A stretch of 14,667 nucleotides of DNA from Paracoccaceae bacterium (GTDB taxonomy: Bacteria; Pseudomonadota; Alphaproteobacteria; Rhodobacterales; Rhodobacteraceae), in assembly GCA_025458985.1 (NCBI GenBank), contig JALORM010000009.1, positions 1-14,667 on the forward strand, given 5' to 3'. The notes under the pieces were generated by a model, which was given only the letters and a program-made list of their open reading frames with translations, ran no database searches and was not told the DNA's origin. Numbering within the stretch: position 1 is the first letter of the stretch; every line of letters starts with the position of its first letter. This document shows, piece after piece, positions 1-5,927 of the stretch. A program made the translations under genes and the position numbers.

Positions 1-222
1 ATCCGCGACGTCTTTGCCTTTTCCTTTGAAGAGGCCACAAAGGTCAGCGAAAAGTTCACCTGCAATTCCGAGCTGTTCGCGGCCTTCGAGGAGGTCAAGG
101 CATACCTGGCCGACTGCCCTCTTCCCGACGACCAGCGCGCGCTGCTGATCTACCTGCTGCAGGAAGAGGCGCAGGTGATCTCGTATTCCCAAACGACGCG
201 CTGCAGCGTCATCGCGCTTTAG
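1..222 (+). CDS. C-terminal 73 residues of an unrecognised protein (5' truncated by window)
   Basis: An open frame runs from base 1 to a TAG stop at 220-222. The 73 visible residues are acidic and helix-rich: a stretch with FSFEEATKVSEKF, then FAAFEEVKAYLADCPLPDD, then a leucine-rich helix ending QEEAQVIS, and a short tail TTRCSVIAL. There are three cysteines, unlike the cysteine-free proteins encoded just downstream on the other strand, and no membrane segment. I do not recognise the family. The frame has the strong codon bias of the surrounding genes, which supports real coding sequence. It converges on the minus-strand cassette whose terminator lies at 298-333. Confidence 0.6.
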   Translation: MRDVFAFSFEEATKVSEKFTCNSELFAAFEEVKAYLADCPLPDDQRALLIYLLQEEAQVISYSQTTRCSVIAL

Positions 223-230
223 CCGCGGCG

Positions 231-260
231 AGGGCGGGCGCCTGCAGGGCGGGCGCCTGC
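231..260. repeat. 15-bp perfect tandem duplication
   Basis: AGGGCGGGCGCCTGC occurs at 231-245 and again at 246-260 with no spacer. It lies in the convergent gap just after the stop at 222 and before the terminator at 298-333. It is probably a slippage product; no function is evident. Confidence 0.85.
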
Positions 261-297
261 GCGGCACCCGCCACGCCCACGGCTTGACACACCCCCG

Positions 298-333
298 AAA
301 AAGCGAACAGCCCCGCCAACGGCGGGGCTGTTC
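298..333 (-). terminator. Rho-independent terminator of the minus-strand cassette
   Basis: A 13-bp perfect stem (305-317 pairing with 321-333) closes a 3-nt loop. Read on the minus strand it is followed by GC and then five T residues (complement of the A run 298-302), the classic intrinsic terminator layout. It sits 17 bp beyond the stop of the 145-aa gene at 351 and marks the 3' end of that transcript. On the plus strand there is no T run, so any termination of the 1-222 gene here would be weaker. Confidence 0.9.
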
Positions 334-350
334 CGTTACAGGGTCTGTCA

Positions 351-788
351 TCAGCCGGCGGCCGCCGCACCCGAAGCGCCACGCTGTGCGCTGGCCAGTT
401 TCTTCATCGTATCGGCGTTGTCGTCCATCGCCTGCTGCTCGGTGGTGTTGTTGCGAGCGCGCTGGTTGTTGTGCGTATGCTGGAAGTCGTTGTTCACTTC
501 GTTCTGGGCCATCATCGCGCCGAAGAAGTTCGCTGTGTGTCTGGCCCCTTGATCGGTGAGAGCCATCATTTCTTGCTGGTTCGGCGTGTTCTGCGAAGTG
601 GCATTGAACTTTGCCAGCTGGAATGCGTGCGCGAAGATGCCGGAGTTTCCGGGCTGGCCGTTGCCGAAGTCCCGTGGGGCCGATTGCACTTCCGGTCCGA
701 CGTGGAAGGCGTTGGTGGGCGGCTGACTGTTGGACTGGTTGCCGCTGACCCTGCCTGGTCCGCCCACACCGTTGATTCCATCACCCAT
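351..788 (-). CDS. 145-aa Asn/Gln-rich, cysteine-free protein, paralog of the 114-aa protein
   Basis: I do not recognise the family. The ATG at 788 was chosen over an upstream in-frame start at 878 because AAGGAGAG lies 5 nt before it. Residues 1-80 are Gly/Asn/Gln/Pro-rich and look disordered. Residues 81-128 form a conserved block: GARHTANFFGAMMAQNEVNN, then NNQRAR, then QQAMDDNADTM. The same block occurs in the 114-aa protein encoded at 1568-1912. The tail after residue 128 is Ala/Gly-rich. There is no cysteine, no tryptophan, no signal peptide and no membrane segment. It is the last gene before the terminator at 298-333. Composition and the disordered N-terminus would fit an exported or virion-internal protein, but that is inference. 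Confidence 0.72.
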   Translation of the reverse strand: MGDGINGVGGPGRVSGNQSNSQPPTNAFHVGPEVQSAPRDFGNGQPGNSGIFAHAFQLAKFNATSQNTPNQQEMMALTDQGARHTANFFGAMMAQNEVNNDFQHTHNNQRARNNTTEQQAMDDNADTMKKLASAQRGASGAAAAG

Positions 789-920
789 GTTGTCTCTCCT
801 TTGCTGTGATCGTTGCTGGTTGGTAGTTCCTTGGTCTTGCGTCTTGCCGGCCCCGCCTTCAGTGCAGGTGCGCGGCAACTCTGCCCGCGCGGCGCCAGGA
901 TCGGAGCCGCTTGGTATAGC

Positions 921-1226
921 CTACGTCGAGGGGCACGAGGGCCGCGTGTACCACAGAAGCTCCTTGGCGATCCGCGCCGAGGAATAGACCGTATCGGTGA
1001 TGCAGCCGATCAGAAGACCCTGATCCCCGTCGAGCAGGAGGATCAGGAAGTCGTCGTCGTCCAGGTTCTCGCGCACGAAGGACACGAAGACCTCGGGCTC
1101 GTAGGCGACCTCGGCGCCGCAGCGCGCCCGGAAGTCGCTGACCAGCCGCAGGACCGTGTCCATGTCGCCCGGCCTGGCGCGCTTGACGCCTATGACCCCG
1201 TAGCCCTGTTCCAGAACGCCAAGCAT
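921..1226 (-). CDS. Truncated GNAT-family acetyltransferase-like protein (101 aa)
   Basis: The ATG at 1226 overlaps the stop of the upstream 93-aa gene as TGATG, so translation is probably coupled. Residues 15-95 look like the first half of a GNAT fold of the type common in phages and prophages: ARPGDMDTVLRLVSDF (strand and helix 1), EPEVFVSFVRENL, DDDDFLILLLDGDQGLLIGC (strands 2-3), and ARIAKELLWYTRP (strand 4). It then stops after SCPST. A full GNAT domain is about 150 residues and has its acetyl-CoA pyrophosphate loop (an RGxG-type motif) just after this strand, so the cofactor-binding half is missing. Unlike its neighbours it contains three cysteines. It is probably a degenerate or frameshifted gene; a non-catalytic remnant with another role is possible. 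Confidence 0.55.
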   Translation of the reverse strand: MLGVLEQGYGVIGVKRARPGDMDTVLRLVSDFRARCGAEVAYEPEVFVSFVRENLDDDDFLILLLDGDQGLLIGCITDTVYSSARIAKELLWYTRPSCPST

Positions 1227-1507
1227 CAGTTCATGCTCTGCATCAGCTTCTGCAGAAGCGAGAAGCGGCCGAACATCTGCGACAGGACGCGGCTGGAGGA
1301 TTCGTTCGACAGCGCGCGCTCGGCGTTGGCGAGCATTATCTCGATCTGCCGGCGCGTGAGGCGCTGGTTGATCGCGGCCGTCTCCCTCATGTTCAGCGCC
1401 AGGTCGTTCTTGGACTGTGCGCTGATCCCGGCCAGCGCGATCTGCATCGACGTGTCGTTGCCTGCGGCTGCCGGGGAAACGGGTTGAAACTGGATGGGCG
1501 AGATCAT
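1226..1507 (-). CDS. 93-aa helical, cysteine-free protein of unknown function
   Basis: I do not recognise the family. The ATG at 1507 is preceded by AAGGA with 8 nt spacing. After a Pro/Ala-rich start, residues from about 22 onward are predicted almost wholly alpha-helical, including SKNDLALNMRETAAINQRL, RRQIEIMLANAERAL and VLSQMFGRFSLLQKLMQSMN. There is no cysteine or tryptophan, signal peptide or membrane segment. The stop overlaps the start of the GNAT-like gene by one base, and a GC-rich hairpin (1529-1557) lies in the 60-bp gap upstream. The Asn/Arg/Gln-rich middle faintly recalls the NNQR block of the 114- and 145-aa paralogs, but I cannot claim homology. Confidence 0.7.
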   Translation of the reverse strand: MISPIQFQPVSPAAAGNDTSMQIALAGISAQSKNDLALNMRETAAINQRLTRRQIEIMLANAERALSNESSSRVLSQMFGRFSLLQKLMQSMN

Positions 1508-1528
1508 GTCCGTGATCCTTGCTGGGTG

Positions 1529-1557
1529 GGGCCGCCCCCGCCTGCCGGGGGCGGCCC
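1529..1557 (-). other. Intercistronic GC-rich stem-loop
   Basis: Bases 1529-1539 pair perfectly with 1547-1557 (11 bp, all G-C; 1540/1546 can add a twelfth pair). The hairpin lies between the stop of the 114-aa gene at 1568 and the start of the 93-aa gene at 1507. Read on the minus strand it is followed by CACCCAGC rather than a T run, so it is not a complete intrinsic terminator. It may stabilise the upstream message or partly attenuate the downstream genes. Confidence 0.7.
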
Positions 1558-1567
1558 GTTTCGCGTA

Positions 1568-1912
1568 TCAGGGCGACGCCGCCTGCGACGACTTCTGCTG
1601 ACCGTTCTTGTTCAGCGTCATCGAGTCGGCGTTGACGTCCATGGCCTGGGTCTGGGCGATGTTGTCCCGCGACCGCTGGTTGTTCAGCCTCATGACGTCC
1701 ATCTGCATCCTGTTGTTGACGGCGTTCTCGGCCATCGTCGCGCCGATGAAGGCGGAGGTGTGTCGCGCGCCCTGGAGGCCGAGGGCATCGAGGCCGATCA
1801 TGTTGCCAGCGTTGCTCATCGTGCCGCCGGCCATACCACGGCCGAAGCCACCGAGGCCTCCGAGAAGGCTTGCGCCGCCCCTGAGAAGTCCACCGAGGAG
1901 AGGAAGAGGCAT
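1568..1912 (-). CDS. 114-aa Gly-rich N-terminus plus conserved block, cysteine-free, paralog of the 145-aa protein
   Basis: I do not recognise the family. The start ATG at 1912 has AAAGGAA about 8 nt upstream. Residues 1-45 are Gly/Leu/Met-rich (MPLPLLGGLLRGGASLLGGL and on), hydrophobic but glycine-broken, so a poor membrane helix. Residues 48-98 repeat the block of the 145-aa protein: GARHTSAFIGATMAENAVNN, then NNQRSRDN, then TQAMDVNADSM. The match needs one 3-residue gap, this copy being longer between VNN and NNQR. The tail is Ser/Gln/Ala-rich. There is no cysteine or tryptophan. Because the two paralogs share the C-terminal block but not the N-terminus, the block is the likely functional or assembly module. 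Confidence 0.72.
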   Translation of the reverse strand: MPLPLLGGLLRGGASLLGGLGGFGRGMAGGTMSNAGNMIGLDALGLQGARHTSAFIGATMAENAVNNRMQMDVMRLNNQRSRDNIAQTQAMDVNADSMTLNKNGQQKSSQAASP

Positions 1913-1992
1913 CTTTCAGTTCCTTTCTTGAGGTTTGCCCGCATGCCGGGCGGTTGAGATTGGACGGGTTACCCCCATCCGGTCGAAAGTCG

Positions 1993-3471
1993 TCACCACT
2001 TCAGCACGGCGAGTTCGGTCGCCGCCTGACGGTCGTTGATCGCCGATGTCCGCTTGTCAGCTTCCTCCTGCGAGATGGCACCGCTGTCGGCCTGCGACTT
2101 GACCTTGTCGCGCGCGGCGTCGGCCTTGCTGTCGGATTCGCCCAGCTTGTTGAGGTTGGCGTCCATCTTGCCGAGCTTGTCGCCGACCGAACCGAGGATC
2201 TGGTCGTCCGAGATCTTGGTGCCGTGGATGTCGTTCGACGAGCCCTTGTCGAGCACCGCCTTCGTGGCGTCGGCCATGGCACGGTCGATGTCGGCCTTCG
2301 CCTGGTCGCCGGCTTCGGCCGACAGCTTGCCGTTGCTGACCATGCCGTCGATCTCGCCCTTGACCTCCTTGGCCTGGTCAGCGAGCTGGCTCAGCTTGCC
2401 GAGCTGCGAGCCCATGGTATCCACCTGGTTTCCGAAGCTGCCCTCGCCGCTCTTGCCGCCCAGGACGTCGTTGACAGCATCCTGCACCTTGTCGGCGGCA
2501 AGGCCCTTGTCGAGCGCCTGCATCAGCTTCTCGCCCTGCTCAGGCGTGAGGATGCCCATGTCGATCAGCTTCTGGATCAGCTTCTTGAGGTCCTCGACCT
2601 TGTCGCCGGTGCCCTTGCTGGCGGTGTCGTCGTAGAACTTGTTGGCGTCGTCGATCGACTTGTCACCCGCATTGCCGGCGTTCTGGTTGCTCGCGTTCTG
2701 CGTGCCGTCCTTGCGGTCGTTGACGAGCGACTTGAGCAGGTTGATCAGCTCGTCGATCTTGCTGCCAAGGGCCTGAAGTTCCTGCGACCCGCCGAAACGC
2801 GGCCGGCCCTGAAGCTTGTCGACGACACGGTCGGCGATCTGGTCCACGAGGTTCAGCGGACCCTGGAGCATGTTCGCCCCGAGCGCGGCCCCCGTGCCGA
2901 GCAGCCCGCCCAGCGGGTTCATCGCGTTCAGCGGGTTCATCCCGCCGATCATGCCCGGCAGCCCGCCCAGCGCACCCAGCGGGTTCATCCCGCCGATCAT
3001 GCCCGGCAGACCGCCCATCGCGCCCAGCGGGTTCATCCCGCCGATCATGCCCGGCAGCCCCCCCATCGCACCCAGCGGGTTCATCCCGCCGATCATGCCC
3101 GGCAGACCGTCGAGGGCGGCCAGCGGATTGATCGGCGGCGGCAGCTGCCAGTCCGGGAAGCCCGGAAGCCCGCTCGCCAAGCCCAACCCTTGGTGGTGCA
3201 GATCACGCATGAACCTCTCATTCTCCTCCTGCAGGCGCAGCTCTTCGGGGCTCATCTGCGGCGGCCCGCCAAGCCCTAAGGCTCCCATTATCGGCTGCGC
3301 CACCGGCTTGATGACATTGTCGACCACCGGCTTCACGACATTGTCGACAACCGGCTTCACGACATTGTCGACAACCGGCTTCACGACATTGTCGACAACC
3401 GGCTTCACGACGTGTTTCACGAATGGCTTCGCCAAGCTTTTGAACGCCTTGCCGATTTTATCAAACGGCAT
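1993..3471 (-). CDS. 492-aa cysteine-free repeat protein of unknown function
   Basis: I do not recognise the family. The start ATG at 3471 has a near-perfect Shine-Dalgarno, AAGGAGG (3477-3483), 5 nt upstream, implying strong translation. Residues 1-20 form a basic amphipathic helix (MPFDKIGKAFKSLAKPFVKH). Residues 21-60 are five 8-residue repeats (VVKPVVDN four times, then a degenerate copy). Residues 76-95 form an acidic helix. Residues 122-185 are four 16-residue repeats beginning GLPGMIGGMNPLGAMG. From about 205 to the end it is hydrophilic and helical, with an Asn/Gly linker near 257-275 and three similar short helix-turn-helix segments. There is no cysteine, signal peptide or clear membrane span, although the Gly/Met/Ile repeat zone is apolar. 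An exported or structural protein is plausible; an enzyme is unlikely because no catalytic motif is visible. Confidence 0.78.
   Translation of the reverse strand: MPFDKIGKAFKSLAKPFVKHVVKPVVDNVVKPVVDNVVKPVVDNVVKPVVDNVIKPVAQPIMGALGLGGPPQMSPEELRLQEENERFMRDLHHQGLGLASGLPGFPDWQLPPPINPLAALDGLPGMIGGMNPLGAMGGLPGMIGGMNPLGAMGGLPGMIGGMNPLGALGGLPGMIGGMNPLNAMNPLGGLLGTGAALGANMLQGPLNLVDQIADRVVDKLQGRPRFGGSQELQALGSKIDELINLLKSLVNDRKDGTQNASNQNAGNAGDKSIDDANKFYDDTASKGTGDKVEDLKKLIQKLIDMGILTPEQGEKLMQALDKGLAADKVQDAVNDVLGGKSGEGSFGNQVDTMGSQLGKLSQLADQAKEVKGEIDGMVSNGKLSAEAGDQAKADIDRAMADATKAVLDKGSSNDIHGTKISDDQILGSVGDKLGKMDANLNKLGESDSKADAARDKVKSQADSGAISQEEADKRTSAINDRQAATELAVLKW
2917..3108 (-). repeat. Four 48-bp tandem repeats encoding a 16-residue Gly/Met-rich unit
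   Basis: These encode residues 122-185 of the 492-aa protein. A 33-bp core, for example 2929-2961 and 2977-3009, is identical in all four copies including third codon positions; the remaining 15 bp vary. Identity at synonymous sites points to recent expansion or homogenisation. The outermost copy ends LNAMN instead of LGAMG. Confidence 0.9.
3303..3422 (-). repeat. Five 24-bp tandem repeats encoding the VVKPVVDN unit
   Basis: Three central copies (3327-3350, 3351-3374, 3375-3398) are identical at every base. The flanking copies (3303-3326 and 3399-3422) have diverged. They encode the 8-residue hydrophobic/Lys-Pro/Asp-Asn repeat near the N-terminus of the 492-aa protein. There are no spacers, so this is not a CRISPR array. 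Confidence 0.9.
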
Positions 3472-3833
3472 TTCAACCTCCTTCGTTTCCTAAACCCATC
3501 AGGACGGCCGTGCACTGAAGTCCACCACCTGATCCTGGATGCAGGCTGCCGAGAAGCGAGGTAATGGCGAAATAAGAGTTTGATATACGCGGCGGAACGC
3601 CGGACTCATCGCCATTGGGCAAGCCGAATGCCGCGAGGTCATCCCGCAATCGGCCAGATGCTCTCGAAGGTTTGCAGGTGCCATTGCTATAGTTCCGGAC
3701 GAAATGGCCCGCAGGCGGCGCCCATCGCCAGATGGACCGGGAACGGAATTCGCAGCGTGCAAGGGGTGCCCCGGCGACCTGGCAGCCGATTGCGCGGAAC
3801 GCGGCAGGTGCAAGCCCGGCCGAGCCCGGCACA
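3472..3833. other. 362-bp gap without a convincing gene; probable leader of the 492-aa gene
   Basis: Open frames here on either strand lack a good ribosome site and have poor codon use, so I call none. The AT-richer stretch near 3568-3590 (minus strand GTATATCAAACTCTTATTTC) lies about 100 bp upstream of the 492-aa start and is the best place for a promoter, giving a leader of roughly 90 nt. The strong Shine-Dalgarno at 3477-3483 ends this region. The gap may separate the cassette into two transcripts. Confidence 0.4.
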
Positions 3834-4073
3834 TCAGCTGCTCTGCCGCACCTGCTCGCCGGTCTTCTTGAGGACCGTCAGGATGTCGGCGAAGATCTCG
3901 TCCATCTGCTTGCGGACGTCGTTCGCCTCGGACCGCTTGGCCTGCTCCTGCATCATCACGCGCATGAAGGCCGCGTCCCTGGCGCTTTCACCCTTGGCGA
4001 CCGAAAGAAACTGCAGAAGCTGCGCAGCCGTTGGATCGCGGGTGGCGTCGCCGGAAATCGGTGTCACGTCCAT
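3834..4073 (-). CDS. 79-aa helical, cysteine-free protein of unknown function
   Basis: I do not recognise the family. The ATG at 4073 was chosen because GGGGAGA lies about 6 nt upstream; a start at 4088 (MGRTEMDV) is possible but less well placed. Residues 16-75 are strongly helical and charged: AAQLLQFLSVAKGESARDAA, then FMRVMMQEQAKRSEANDVRK, then QMDEIFADILTVLKKTGEQV. There is no cysteine or tryptophan, signal or membrane segment. Size and all-helical character resemble small type III needle/rod subunits or secretion chaperones, and the divergent neighbour at 4434 is a small TPR protein, but I see no diagnostic motif. Confidence 0.6.
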   Translation of the reverse strand: MDVTPISGDATRDPTAAQLLQFLSVAKGESARDAAFMRVMMQEQAKRSEANDVRKQMDEIFADILTVLKKTGEQVRQSS

Positions 4074-4433
4074 TTCAGTTCTCCCCATCGAAGGACATTT
4101 CTGACCCGACCAGATTGCCCCCGAGTCGTCGCATGGCTTCATCAATCTTCGTTATCGCCACGGCGCCGGCAGCCGTAGCCGAATGCGCTCCATCGCATGG
4201 GGATGGCCGGCTTCAACTGCCGCGGGGCAGGGAATGAGGCTCGCCGCGCTCTGCGGCTTCAGAAGCTTTCGGGATGCATGCCGCCCGGGTGATTCAGGCG
4301 GGGGATTCATTCATGTTCCAGCAGGCGATGAACGCCACATTTAATTTACTAATGCGCCTTCCGGACGGCCGGCAGCGCCGCTAGTGTGGGCGGCAGATCG
4401 CCAGCTACAATTGAACGAGGTGGAACAGCCATT
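4074..4433. promoter_or_regulatory. Divergent intergenic region (360 bp) between the 79-aa and TPR genes
   Basis: No convincing gene is present. The most AT-rich segment, TTTAATTTACTAATG around 4340-4354, lies about 85 bp upstream of the TPR start and is a candidate -10 region for it. Just downstream, CCGGACGGCCGG near 4361-4372 forms a small hairpin. On the minus strand the promoter for the 79-aa gene should lie between about 4090 and 4200, but I see no good consensus there. Confidence 0.35.
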
Positions 4434-4739
4434 ATGAAACGCGCAGCAGACGTCCTCTACCTTCTGTCCACATTCAGTCTGAGGACGCGTCTGATCGAGA
4501 AGGCCGCCATCTACGCAAGTGCGGGCTACCGGCTCTTCCCCGAGGACACCCGCCTGATCGAGATGCACGCCTACGCGCTGCTGCTACAGCGGAAGTTCGA
4601 AGAGGCCGAAGAGGTGCTGGCGAACACGACGGCATCGACCCCGAACCTGGAGTTCCTGCGCAGCCGGGCCGCAATCCTTCTCGGGCTCGACCCCGAGGAG
4701 CAGCGCCTGCGACTGCGCCGCTATCTCGGCACGGCCTGA
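4434..4739 (+). CDS. 101-aa TPR-like protein, possible secretion chaperone
   Basis: The ATG at 4434 follows CGAGGTGGAA (4416-4425) with acceptable spacing; an in-frame GTG at 4386 has no ribosome site. The whole protein is helical pairs: residues 5-33 (LYLLSTFSLRTRLIEKAAIY, then ASAGYRL), 36-64 (EDTRLIEMHAYALLLQRKFE then EAEEVL) and 72-97 (LEFLRSRAAILLGLDPEEQR). The spacing of small and aromatic residues (A-x-Y-L-F-P, Y-A-L-L-x-x-x-x-F-E-E-A) matches tetratricopeptide repeats. At about 100 residues it resembles the small TPR chaperones of type III secretion (the YscG/YscY group) that bind needle or early substrates. That assignment is inference, supported only by fold, size and the neighbouring cysteine-free small proteins. 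It is cytoplasmic, with no signal peptide. Confidence 0.65.
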   Translation: MKRAADVLYLLSTFSLRTRLIEKAAIYASAGYRLFPEDTRLIEMHAYALLLQRKFEEAEEVLANTTASTPNLEFLRSRAAILLGLDPEEQRLRLRRYLGTA

Positions 4740-4830
4740 CCGGGCCGCGCCGCGCGCGCGGGTGCACGGACGGTAATCGAGTTCCATAATGACGCTGATC
4801 CGGCCGCGCCGCGCGCACGCGGGTGCACGG
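4740..4830. repeat. Pair of ~30-bp imperfect direct repeats
   Basis: Bases 4740-4769 and 4800-4830 are nearly the same (CCG[G]GCCGCGCCGCGCG..., ending CGCGGGTGCACGG), differing by small indels and separated by 30 bp. They fill the convergent gap between the TPR stop (4739) and the ATPase stop (4859). The copies are almost pure G/C and partly self-complementary, so they could form hairpins that act as a bidirectional transcript end, but neither is followed by a T run. Confidence 0.7.
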
Positions 4831-4858
4831 CCGCGGCCGACGCGCGCACCGCCGCGGG

Positions 4859-5914
4859 TCAGGACCCTGCGGGCACCAGCCGCGCGTCCGACGGCTCGAA
4901 GCCCACATGCAGCGTCTCGCCCGCCATGTACGGCAGCGGCTGAGGCGGGGTGATCACGAAGAGCGGGCCGACGGGCGTCTTCAGCGTGTACTGCACGGAA
5001 TTGCCGAGCCACGCCGCGTACGACGCCTCGGCGGGAATCGTGCCGGGTCCGGCCTCGCGGGACAGGCGCAGATGATGCGGGCGAAGCACGAGCTGGGCCG
5101 GGCCGGGCGCGTGCCAGGCCAGCGGAAGGGAAACCGTCCTGTCCATCAGCCGCACCTCGGCCGTCTCGCCGGCCTTGGTCACCTCGACCGGAACAAGGTT
5201 CGCGTCGCCGATGAAGTCGGCGATGAAGGCCGAGGCCGGACGGTCGTAGAGATCGCGCGGCGTGCCGGCCTGGGCGATCTCGGCGTTCTTCATCACGATG
5301 ATCCGGTCGGAGACGGCCATCGCCTCTTCCTGGTCGTGGGTGACGTACACCGCCGTCAGGCCGAGGCGCTGCTGGATCTGCCGGATTTCCTCGCGGACAT
5401 GGCGGCGCAGCTTCGCGTCAAGGTTCGACAGCGGCTCGTCCAGAAGCAGCACCTCGGGCTCGAGGACGATCGCGCGCGCCACGGCGACCCGCTGCTGCTG
5501 GCCCCCGGAAAGCTCGGAGGGAAGCCGCGCGCCGAAGCCCTTCAACCCCACCAGGTCCAGACCGGCTTCCGCGCGGTCGCGCACCTCGGCCTTCGGCGCC
5601 CCCTTGACGGACAGACCGTATCCCACGTTCTCCAGCACGGTCATGTGCGGGAAAAGCGCGTAGGACTGGAACACCATCGACACCCGCCGATAGGTCGCCG
5701 ACAGGTGCGTGACGTCCTGCCCGCCGATCAGGATCTTGCCCTCGCTCGCGCTTTCAAGCCCGGCGATCAGACGCAGGGTGGTGGTCTTGCCGCAGCCGGA
5801 TGGGCCTAGCAGGGTCACCAGGGTGCCCGGCGCGATGTCGAGCGAGAGCGGCTTCAGGGCCACGACGGACCCGAAGCGCTTGGTGACGTTCTCGAACCTG
5901 ACGGACCCTTTCAT
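4859..5914 (-). CDS. ABC transporter ATP-binding protein (AfuC/FbpC/PotA type)
   Basis: This is the ATP-hydrolysing subunit of the importer encoded with the next two genes; it acts as a dimer on the cytoplasmic face. In the 351-aa form starting at 5914 the motifs are Walker A GPSGCGKTT (37-45), Q-loop FQSYALFPH (82-90), signature LSGGQQQRVA (135-144), Walker B VLLLDEP (155-161) and switch His193. A C-terminal TOBE-like beta domain follows (about 240-351). All catalytic residues are intact and the length is normal. The ATG at 5914 is 13 nt beyond the permease stop and has GGGGA upstream; an in-frame GTG at 5944 would overlap the permease and lacks a better site. The family covers ferric iron, polyamine, phosphonate and sugar-phosphate uptake, so cargo must be inferred from the binding protein. 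Confidence 0.95.
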   Translation of the reverse strand: MKGSVRFENVTKRFGSVVALKPLSLDIAPGTLVTLLGPSGCGKTTTLRLIAGLESASEGKILIGGQDVTHLSATYRRVSMVFQSYALFPHMTVLENVGYGLSVKGAPKAEVRDRAEAGLDLVGLKGFGARLPSELSGGQQQRVAVARAIVLEPEVLLLDEPLSNLDAKLRRHVREEIRQIQQRLGLTAVYVTHDQEEAMAVSDRIIVMKNAEIAQAGTPRDLYDRPASAFIADFIGDANLVPVEVTKAGETAEVRLMDRTVSLPLAWHAPGPAQLVLRPHHLRLSREAGPGTIPAEASYAAWLGNSVQYTLKTPVGPLFVITPPQPLPYMAGETLHVGFEPSDARLVPAGS

Positions 5915-5927
5915 GGTGTTCCCCGCT

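Noticed and set aside
1954..3279. 441-codon plus-strand open frame
   Set aside because: It lies antisense to the 492-aa gene, has no good ribosome site, and its product is composition-driven (Leu/Val/Ala/Arg and His/Pro repeats mirroring the tandem repeats).
3303..3422. Regular 24-bp repeats considered as a CRISPR array
   Set aside because: The units are directly adjacent with no spacers and encode a periodic peptide in frame.
3473..3832. 119-codon minus-strand frame between the 79-aa and 492-aa genes
   Set aside because: Composition is unlike its neighbours (cysteines, Arg/Ser/Trp mix), codon bias is poor, and it runs through the strong Shine-Dalgarno of the 492-aa gene.
4134..4237. Short plus-strand ORF whose start looks like a signal peptide (MASSIFVIATAPAAVAECAP)
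   Set aside because: There is no ribosome site, only about 34 codons, and it lies in the upstream region of the minus-strand 79-aa gene; the resemblance is probably chance.
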